From assembly GCA_039815415.1 (NCBI GenBank), contig JBCBZH010000112.1:1-12189 (forward strand): a stretch of DNA of 12,189 bases, given 5' to 3'. This DNA comes from JBCBZH01 sp039815415. Lineage in GTDB: Bacteria > Bacteroidota > Rhodothermia > Rhodothermales > Rubricoccaceae. Every line of letters starts with the position of its first letter. The stretch's first letter is position 1. Shown here in pieces: positions 8,019 to 12,189 of the stretch. The notes beneath the pieces were generated by a model, which was not told the origin of the DNA, ran no database searches, and worked only from the letters and a program-made list of their open reading frames with translations. The position numbers and the translations under genes were made by a program.

Positions 8019-8051
8019 GGAGAAAAGGGATGAGGGAAGGGGGGAAGAGGG
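8019..8051 (-). other. Pyrimidine-rich leader directly before the nucleotidyltransferase start
   Basis: On the coding strand the 33 nt before the ATG at 8018 are pyrimidines apart from a single A. The tract leaves no room for a Shine-Dalgarno sequence. It may be an unstructured leader or a low-complexity tract; no function is known. Confidence 0.6.
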
Positions 8052-8120
8052 ATTCCTCGCCGTTCCGCAACCTACTCAGGGCATCCGACGTGCCTTGTGC
8101 AGCCCGGGCGGATTTCGCGT

Positions 8121-8155
8121 CTCGAGCTGGCGATCAACGTCCTCACCAGCTCGAG
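8121..8155. terminator. Perfect 10-bp inverted repeat just after ispD, putative terminator built from the dispersed 10-mer
   Basis: CTCGAGCTGG (8121-8130) and CCAGCTCGAG (8146-8155) are perfect inverted copies around a 15-nt loop. The stem starts 1 nt beyond the ispD stop codon (8159-8157). It contains one full copy of the dispersed 10-mer (8123-8132) and an 8-bp core copy (8146-8153). No T-run follows, so it may act as an RNA 3'-end stabiliser or weak terminator. Confidence 0.55.
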
Positions 8156-8156
8156 G

Positions 8157-8864
8157 TCATCCGTGCTCCGCGCTCCACGTGGGCCATACGGCCAGCGCGG
8201 TCTCCCAGTCCTCGGCCCGGGTCAGCTTGATGTTCCGCGTGTCGCCGAGCACGACGGCCACCTCCACGCCAGCGCGTTGCAACAATCCCACCTCGTCAGT
8301 AGTGAGCGCATCGCCTGCTCGCGCGTAGGCAATCTCCAACAGATCCCGGCGCGCGCCCTGGGGCGTCTGCATGGCCCAGAGCCCTTCTCGCGACACGGTT
8401 TCGCCAAAGACCTCCCCGCCCGAACGCCGCAGCGTGTCGGACACGGGTACGGCTGGCGCCGCAGCTCCCGACGCCCGTACCGCTTGGATCACCTTTGAGA
8501 TCAGCGTTGAGCTGACGAAGGGCCGAACGGCATCGTGGACGAGTACCCAGTGAACCCCTTCGGGCAATGCCGCCAGCCCGTTTCCGACCGACGCCTGACG
8601 CGTCTCGCCTCCAGCCACCACGTCCACCTCGACGCCGCCCACCGCGAGCTGACGAGCCGTGTCCTGTACAGCTCCGCCCGGCACCACCACCACGATTCCT
8701 CCGACCTCTGGGTGGCGGGAGAACGCCCGAAGCGTTTGCACCAGCACAGGGGCATCGCCGAGCTGGCGGTACTGCTTGGGCGCTCCGCCCATCCGGCGCC
8801 CCGACCCGGCGGCGGGAATCACCACGCCGACGGATGCCGGTGAGGTCGAGCTGGCGCCGTCCAT
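8157..8864 (-). CDS. ispD: 2-C-methyl-D-erythritol 4-phosphate cytidylyltransferase (MEP pathway)
   Basis: A 235-residue protein of normal IspD length. It catalyses the third step of the non-mevalonate isoprenoid route: MEP + CTP to 4-diphosphocytidyl-2-C-methyl-D-erythritol + PPi, in the cytoplasm. Motifs in order: CTP-binding loop PAAGSGRRMGG (17-27) with PKQY (29-32); GGETRQASVGNGL (85-97); VHDAVRPFV (109-117); SDTL (142-145); QTPQGAR (166-172); TDE (189-191); and the C-terminal GDTRNIKLTRAED (207-219). All expected catalytic Lys and Arg residues are present. About 11 extra residues precede the first strand. The ATG at 8864 lies 7 nt after the queA stop, so the two genes are almost certainly co-transcribed. 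No Shine-Dalgarno sequence is seen; translation may depend on readthrough of ribosomes from queA. Confidence 0.96.
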   Translation of the reverse strand: MDGASSTSPASVGVVIPAAGSGRRMGGAPKQYRQLGDAPVLVQTLRAFSRHPEVGGIVVVVPGGAVQDTARQLAVGGVEVDVVAGGETRQASVGNGLAALPEGVHWVLVHDAVRPFVSSTLISKVIQAVRASGAAAPAVPVSDTLRRSGGEVFGETVSREGLWAMQTPQGARRDLLEIAYARAGDALTTDEVGLLQRAGVEVAVVLGDTRNIKLTRAEDWETALAVWPTWSAEHG

Positions 8865-8871
8865 CGCGTCG

Positions 8872-9960
8872 TTACAGAATCAGCATCGCGTCGCCGTAGG
8901 AGAAGAGACGGTACTCTTGCTTGACCGCCTCCTCATAGGCGTACCGCATCAGCTCCATCCCGGTAAACGAGGCGATCATCATCAGAAGCGTGGAGCGGGG
9001 CCGGTGGAAGTTGGTGAGCAAGCGCTCCGCAATCTGAAAGTCATAGGGCGGATGGATGAACTTGTCAGTCCAGCCTCTCCCGGCCTTGAGGAGTCGCTCA
9101 GCTGTCAACGACGATTCCGTGGCACGCACCACGGTCGTCCCACACAGGGTGACCGAGCTTTCAGACGACACCAGGGCGCGGTTCACCGCATTCGCCGACT
9201 CATGCGGGATCTCGAAGTACTCCGAGGTCATGCGGTGTTTGCCCAGGTCCTCCACCTCTACCGGCTTGAACGACCCGAGCCCCGTATGCAGCGTGATTGT
9301 GTGGACCTCGGCCCCTTGCTCGGTGATGTCATGAAGCAAGCTGGGGGTGAAGTGCAGCCCGGCCGTCGGGGCCGCCACGGCGCCACGAGTCTTGGCAAAA
9401 AGCGTCTGGTATCGAACCCGGTCGGCGGGCTCCGCGGGTCGGCGGAGGTACGGCGGTATGGGCGTCTCCCCCACCCGGTCGATGGCTGCATACAGCTCGT
9501 CCGGTGTCCCGTCGAAGATGAACCGGAGGGTGCGCCCCCGGCTCGTCGTGTTGTCTAGAACCTCGGCCGACAACTCATCGCTGAAATACAGCTTGTTGCC
9601 GACACGCACCTTCCGGGCCGGGTCCACGATGGAGTCCCACAGCCTTGTCTCAGAGTTAAGCTCGCGCAGCAGAAGGACCTCGACCTTGGCGCCTGTCTTC
9701 TCCTTCTCCCCCCGAAGGCGCGCCGGAAACACCATGGTGTCATTGGCGACCATCACATCGCCCGGGCCAAAGTAGTCTGGGAGATCGCGGACGGTGCGAT
9801 GCTCGACCGTTCGCGATGAACGATCCACCACCATCAGACGGGCGGCGTCTCGAGGCTCAGCCGGATACGACGCGATGAGGTCGCGCGGGTACTCGTACTC
9901 GAAGTCGCTCAGGCGCAGCGGGTGAGCATGGCGCAGAAACGACGGGGTGGCAACTTGCAT
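8872..9960 (-). CDS. queA: tRNA preQ1(34) S-adenosylmethionine ribosyltransferase-isomerase
   Basis: A 362-residue protein, close to the usual 340-360. QueA transfers the ribosyl part of S-adenosylmethionine to preQ1 at position 34 of tRNAs (Asp, Asn, His, Tyr), forming epoxyqueuosine. Family landmarks: LSDFEYEYPRDLIASYPAEPRDAARL (17-42), GDVMVANDTMVFPARL (67-82), the active-site region AVAAPTAGLHFTP (194-206), HTGLGSFKPV (225-234), H242-RMTSEYFEI, TNFHRPRSTLLMM (316-328) and the C-terminal FSYGDAMLIL (353-362). Nothing is missing. The ATG at 9960 gives about 15 residues before the usual MxLSDF start; no nearer ATG exists. It heads the queA-ispD pair. Its leader holds two strong hairpins (see separate entry), a possible control point. 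Confidence 0.97.
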   Translation of the reverse strand: MQVATPSFLRHAHPLRLSDFEYEYPRDLIASYPAEPRDAARLMVVDRSSRTVEHRTVRDLPDYFGPGDVMVANDTMVFPARLRGEKEKTGAKVEVLLLRELNSETRLWDSIVDPARKVRVGNKLYFSDELSAEVLDNTTSRGRTLRFIFDGTPDELYAAIDRVGETPIPPYLRRPAEPADRVRYQTLFAKTRGAVAAPTAGLHFTPSLLHDITEQGAEVHTITLHTGLGSFKPVEVEDLGKHRMTSEYFEIPHESANAVNRALVSSESSVTLCGTTVVRATESSLTAERLLKAGRGWTDKFIHPPYDFQIAERLLTNFHRPRSTLLMMIASFTGMELMRYAYEEAVKQEYRLFSYGDAMLIL

Positions 9961-9971
9961 ACGAGAACGGG

Positions 9972-10010
9972 TGGGGTCCGCAGGTATCCGGACCCCAGGG
10001 ACTCCCCCTG
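9972..10010 (-). promoter_or_regulatory. Two adjoining hairpins in the queA leader
   Basis: Stem B is a perfect 9-bp pairing TGGGGTCCG (9972-9980) / CGGACCCCA (9989-9997) with an 8-nt loop; it ends 11 nt before the queA ATG. Stem A pairs CAGGG (9996-10000) with CCCTG (10006-10010). The stems share two bases, so they compete or stack. No T-run follows either, which argues against a simple terminator. It does not match the preQ1 riboswitch classes I know. Confidence 0.5.
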
Positions 10011-10029
10011 ACCCGGCGCAGGTCGAGCG

Positions 10030-10059
10030 AATATAGATGCGGTTCCCACCTCGCGTAAA
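10030..10059 (-). promoter_or_regulatory. Candidate promoter of the queA-ispD operon
   Basis: Reading the minus strand: TTTACG (10059-10054, 4 of 6 to TTGACA), an 18-nt spacer, and TATATT (10035-10030, 5 of 6 to TATAAT). The -10 element continues as TATATTCG, close to the Bacteroidota TAnnTTTG pattern. It lies between the fahA stop and the queA leader hairpins and predicts a leader of about 60 nt. Confidence 0.45.
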
Positions 10060-10090
10060 GCTTTCATGAAGCAGATGAAACCGGTTACAC

Positions 10091-11359
10091 CTATCGGGCC
10101 GGTTTCACTTCACCAGACACCTCTCCCAATCCAACTCGCATGCCGTCGCGCTCCGCGACACCTGTGAGCACCACACGGTCTCCATCCGCGAGGAATTTGC
10201 GTTCTTCCCCGCTCGGAAGCGTCATCGGCCGCGTTCCGCGCCACGTCAGCTCGAGGAACGAGCCGTAGCTATCGGGTGTCTCGCCGCTGATGGTCCCTGA
10301 GGCCATCAGGTCACCCGGCCGCGCGTTGCACCCGTTGACGGTGTGGTGGACGAGCTGCTGCTCCGGGCTCCAGTACAGGTATTTCGCGTTTGAGCGCGCG
10401 ACTGTCGCCGGAGGCGTCCCGGCGTCGCGCATGGCTGTGCTTTCGAGATGCACCGCCAGCTCGATGTCGAGCGAGCGTGGCTCGGGCTGGCGGAGGTATG
10501 AAAGCGGCTCTGGGTTTCCAGCGCTCGCGTCCTGAGGCTCGCCGTCGATGCGGAACGGCGCGAGGGCCGCCGCAGGGACCACCCACGGGCTGATGGAGGT
10601 CGCGAAGCTCTTGCCCAGGAATGGCCCGAGAGGCACATACTCCCATTTCTGGATGTCGCGCGCGCTCCAGTCATTCACCAGCACGAAGCCAAAGATCTGA
10701 TCGGCCGCGTCAGCGATCGTGATGGAATCGCCCAGAGCGTTTCCGGGCCCTACGAAGAAGCCCAGCTCCAGCTCGATGTCGAGCAAGCGGCTGTGACCAA
10801 GGACGGGCGGTGCATCGTCGGGCTTCTGCTGCCCGCTCGGACGCACGACGGGCATTCCGCTGACCACCACCGAAGAAGCCCGACCGTGGTACCCCACAGG
10901 CAGGTGTAACCAGTTCGGCATCAGTGCGTTGTCCGCGCCCCGGAACATGGTCCCAACGTTCGTAGCATGCTGGCGCGACGAGTAGAAGTCCGTGTAGTCC
11001 CCAATCTCGGCTGGCAGGTGTAGGGACACCTCGGCCAGCGGAACAAGAGCCCGCTCGCGCAGATCGGCATCGTTTCGCAGCACGCCATCCCCATCTGCGC
11101 TCAGTACATCCTGGAGGCGAGCCCGGACGCGGTCCCATGCGGGTTTTCCGAGTGCCATGAATGCATTGAGCGCCGGCCGATGGAATACGGGCGCACCGGC
11201 ATCGAGCACCCCGGCAGCCTCCAGCTCTGCCAGATCGACGACGACATCGCCAACGCGAACGCCAATGCGCGGCGCCTCGTCCTCTCGGGAGAACACGCCA
11301 TAGGGCAGGTTGTGCAGCCCGAAGGCTGAGTCGGCAGGAAGGTCGAGGAAGGAGGTCAT
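10091..11359 (-). CDS. fahA: Fumarylacetoacetase (fumarylacetoacetate hydrolase)
   Basis: A 422-residue protein, matching the long eukaryote-type FAH (about 420). It cleaves fumarylacetoacetate to fumarate and acetoacetate, the final step of tyrosine and homogentisate catabolism (EC 3.7.1.2). The N-terminal SH3-like domain (1-about 118) has NLPYGVFS (17-24). The catalytic domain carries every residue known from mouse FAH at a constant offset of -3: D124 and catalytic H131 (DFYSSRQHATNVG), E196 and E198 (DIELELGF), D230, R234 and Q237 (NDWSARDIQKWE), and K250 (FLGKSF). T356 in GTISG corresponds to T350. The enzyme should be active. The ATG at 11359 is right because MTSFLDLPADSAFGLHNLPYGVFS is the normal family start and no in-frame start exists between it and an upstream TAG. 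A 7-bp tandem repeat touches this start codon. The other tyrosine-pathway genes are not in the window. Confidence 0.97.
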   Translation of the reverse strand: MTSFLDLPADSAFGLHNLPYGVFSREDEAPRIGVRVGDVVVDLAELEAAGVLDAGAPVFHRPALNAFMALGKPAWDRVRARLQDVLSADGDGVLRNDADLRERALVPLAEVSLHLPAEIGDYTDFYSSRQHATNVGTMFRGADNALMPNWLHLPVGYHGRASSVVVSGMPVVRPSGQQKPDDAPPVLGHSRLLDIELELGFFVGPGNALGDSITIADAADQIFGFVLVNDWSARDIQKWEYVPLGPFLGKSFATSISPWVVPAAALAPFRIDGEPQDASAGNPEPLSYLRQPEPRSLDIELAVHLESTAMRDAGTPPATVARSNAKYLYWSPEQQLVHHTVNGCNARPGDLMASGTISGETPDSYGSFLELTWRGTRPMTLPSGEERKFLADGDRVVLTGVAERDGMRVGLGEVSGEVKPAR

Positions 11360-11404
11360 CGGTGGACGGTGGACGGTGGACGGTGGACGGTGGACGGTGG
11401 ACGG
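11360..11404. repeat. Heptamer tandem repeat abutting the fahA start codon
   Basis: Six perfect tandem copies of GGTGGAC (11361-11402), flanked by partial units, about 45 bp in all. On the coding strand this reads (GTCCACC)6 and ends one nt before the fahA ATG, so it forms the entire proximal leader. The unit has no stop codon in any frame. Because 7 is not a multiple of 3, slippage would shift any reading frame passing through it. Confidence 0.95.
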
Positions 11405-11611
11405 AAGGTGGTGTCGAGCTGGAGAATGCGCTAGCCGGGAGGCTTGAAGATCCTATCGAGGCCAGGGTCGGAGAGGCCGCGCCCGTTCGAGGCGTCACGC
11501 TCTTTAGGTGAGGTGGTGCTTCATCTAGAGTGCGTGTCGCACACGTTGCCAGCTCGAGGCCGACCGCCGAGCTGGCGATCGTCCCTCAGGCGGCCATACC
11601 GGCTCTACGCG
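11405..11611. other. Intergenic region upstream of fahA
   Basis: About 207 nt with no supportable gene between the barrel-protein stop and the heptamer repeat. It holds the inverted repeat at 11548-11576, a short hairpin at 11530-11542 (GTGCG-TGT-CGCAC) and a lone 8-bp core copy of the dispersed motif (CGAGCTGG, 11415-11422). I see no convincing fahA promoter in it. Confidence 0.7.
11548..11576. terminator. 9-bp perfect inverted repeat built from two copies of the dispersed motif
   Basis: GCCAGCTCG (11548-11556) faces CGAGCTGGC (11568-11576) across an 11-nt loop; the right arm is a full 10-mer copy (11568-11577). It lies about 35 nt past the stop of the barrel-type gene. Same motif, same position relative to a gene end as the repeat after ispD. 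No T-run follows. Confidence 0.5.
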
Positions 11612-12189
11612 TCATGGATAGAGCCATCCGAGCTGGCGGAGATCATCGCGGGGCTCCTCAAACGAGCAGGACCCGTAGGAGAGCGCCATCTGCTGCCGGG
11701 CGTCGGCGATGTCGGAGGCGTCTGCCTCGAGCGTCGTCCAGCGAAGCGTCTCGCCCAGATCGAAGTGGTCAGGACGGGTGTCGTGCAGAATCTCGGCGAG
11801 AGCATCCGCGTCCAGATCGTGCAGCCCGGCGAGGATGGCGCCTCCGAACACGTTCACAAAACCGTGCATCTCGGTGTCCACTTCCTCTCGATGCTGGCGG
11901 ATGGGATGATGCAGCCCGGCTGTTGCCTTAAAGGGAACGCCAGCCCGGACCACCTCTACCAACGCGCTGGCGAGAGCCTCAATGGACGGGAACAGATCCG
12001 AGGTGACGCCGCCACAACGGAGTTTGAGCGCGAACGCGTTGCGAGTTGCCCGTCGATTGGCAACGGCCAACGCTTGCACTGTGGATGCGACCGTCTCCGG
12101 TGCATCCAGGAGCGGAACCTCGAGAGCGATCCCCGATGCCCCTCGGCCCTGTGCGCGAAAGACGCCATCGAGGTCGCCCAGGTGCATCG
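11612..12189 (-). CDS. Uncharacterised beta/alpha-barrel-type conserved protein (partial, cut by right edge)
   Basis: The visible frame covers at least 191 residues from the right edge to TGA at 11614-11612. An ATG at 12187 is only the first in-window Met; family members I recall are longer, so the start probably lies outside the window. Conserved-looking blocks counted from that Met: FALKLRCGGV (52-61), GVPFKATAGLHHPIR (83-97), MHGFVNVFGGAILAG (107-121) and the C-terminal SYGSCSFEEPRDDLRQLGWL (170-189). From memory, these blocks mark a widespread, unstudied family described only as a beta/alpha-barrel domain protein. The two Lys residues in strand-like segments (K55, K87) and the HH pair would be candidates for an aldolase-like active site, which is speculation. 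It lies 252 nt upstream of fahA in the same direction; a link to aromatic catabolism is possible but unproven. Confidence 0.85.
   Translation of the reverse strand, partial: MHLGDLDGVFRAQGRGASGIALEVPLLDAPETVASTVQALAVANRRATRNAFALKLRCGGVTSDLFPSIEALASALVEVVRAGVPFKATAGLHHPIRQHREEVDTEMHGFVNVFGGAILAGLHDLDADALAEILHDTRPDHFDLGETLRWTTLEADASDIADARQQMALSYGSCSFEEPRDDLRQLGWLYP

Larger units (their letters stand above)
190..11638. repeat. Dispersed 10-mer CGCCAGCTCG / CGAGCTGGCG, 15 perfect copies
   Basis: Copies reading CGCCAGCTCG on the plus strand start at 1223, 2903, 5187, 5961, 6287, 6649, 6925 and 10454. Copies reading CGAGCTGGCG start at 190, 4634, 8123, 8759, 8847, 11568 and 11629. Near copies (8-9 matching bases) lie at 4716, 8146, 10776, 11415 and 11548. 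A rough hand estimate for chance occurrence in this length and base composition is about 0.1. Within genes, seven encode Glu-Leu-Ala in one frame, four encode Arg-Gln-Leu, and one (8847) is in another frame. Three perfect copies are intergenic, and about half of all copies lie in or within about 50 nt of a gene boundary. Confidence 0.85.

Noticed and set aside
9961..10090. preQ1 riboswitch in the queA leader
   Set aside because: The hairpins are present, but I cannot find the C-rich loop and A-rich tail of the known preQ1 classes.
11360..11404. CRISPR array
   Set aside because: The unit is 7 bp with no spacers, and no cas genes are present.
10710..11498. 262-codon minus-strand frame running through the heptamer repeat into fahA
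   Set aside because: It is an out-of-frame shadow of fahA. The repeat simply lacks stop codons, giving a repeated VHRPPST peptide.
1..12189. tRNA or rRNA genes, insertion sequences, phage genes or defence systems other than the Doc pair
   Set aside because: No cloverleaf, transposase, integrase or nuclease-defence motif was recognised on either strand. MutS2 and Doc are the only such candidates, and both are explained.

Overview
The window is a compact, high-GC stretch (low-to-mid 60s % G+C by eye) of a bacterial chromosome. Every supported gene lies on the minus strand, so transcription runs from right to left. The gene set points to the Rhodothermota/Bacteroidota neighbourhood (Rhodothermales-like): a DUF4783 lipocalin-sized secreted protein, a very large multi-pass sensor protein, MutS2, an RmlA-like nucleotidyltransferase with a left-handed beta-helix tail, IspD, QueA and a eukaryote-type fumarylacetoacetase, with start codons mostly lacking Shine-Dalgarno sequences. 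This placement is inferred from family resemblance and is not proven.

Layout from right (upstream) to left (downstream). 12189-11612: C-terminal part of an uncharacterised beta/alpha-barrel-type protein, cut by the right edge. 11611-11360: non-coding stretch with a 9-bp inverted repeat and a six-copy 7-bp tandem repeat that abuts the fahA start. 11359-10091: fumarylacetoacetase (last step of tyrosine catabolism). 10090-9961: spacer with a plausible promoter and two strong hairpins in the queA leader. 9960-8157: queA and ispD, 7 bp apart, a likely operon (tRNA queuosine and MEP isoprenoid synthesis). 8156-8019: spacer with a perfect 10-bp inverted repeat directly after the ispD stop and a pyrimidine-rich leader for the next gene. 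8018-7014: sugar-phosphate nucleotidyltransferase. 7013-6883: spacer with a palindromic operator candidate. 6882-3768: AbrB-type antitoxin, Doc/Fic toxin and mutS2, joined by two consecutive ATGA overlaps. 3619-3176: DUF4783 exported protein. 3100-1: an open reading frame of more than 1033 codons running off the left edge, read as the sensory half of a giant membrane histidine kinase.

The most striking signal is not a gene. The 10-mer CGCCAGCTCG (or its complement CGAGCTGGCG) occurs 15 times perfectly in 12.2 kb, in both orientations, inside six different genes and in three intergenic regions. Twice in gene spacers a near-complete copy faces another as an inverted repeat downstream of a stop codon. 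This density and arrangement resemble DNA uptake sequences of Neisseriaceae and Pasteurellaceae, or another genome-wide iterated motif. Codon preference explains part of it (Glu-Leu-Ala and Arg-Gln-Leu codons), but not the intergenic and inverted copies. A genome-wide count would decide.
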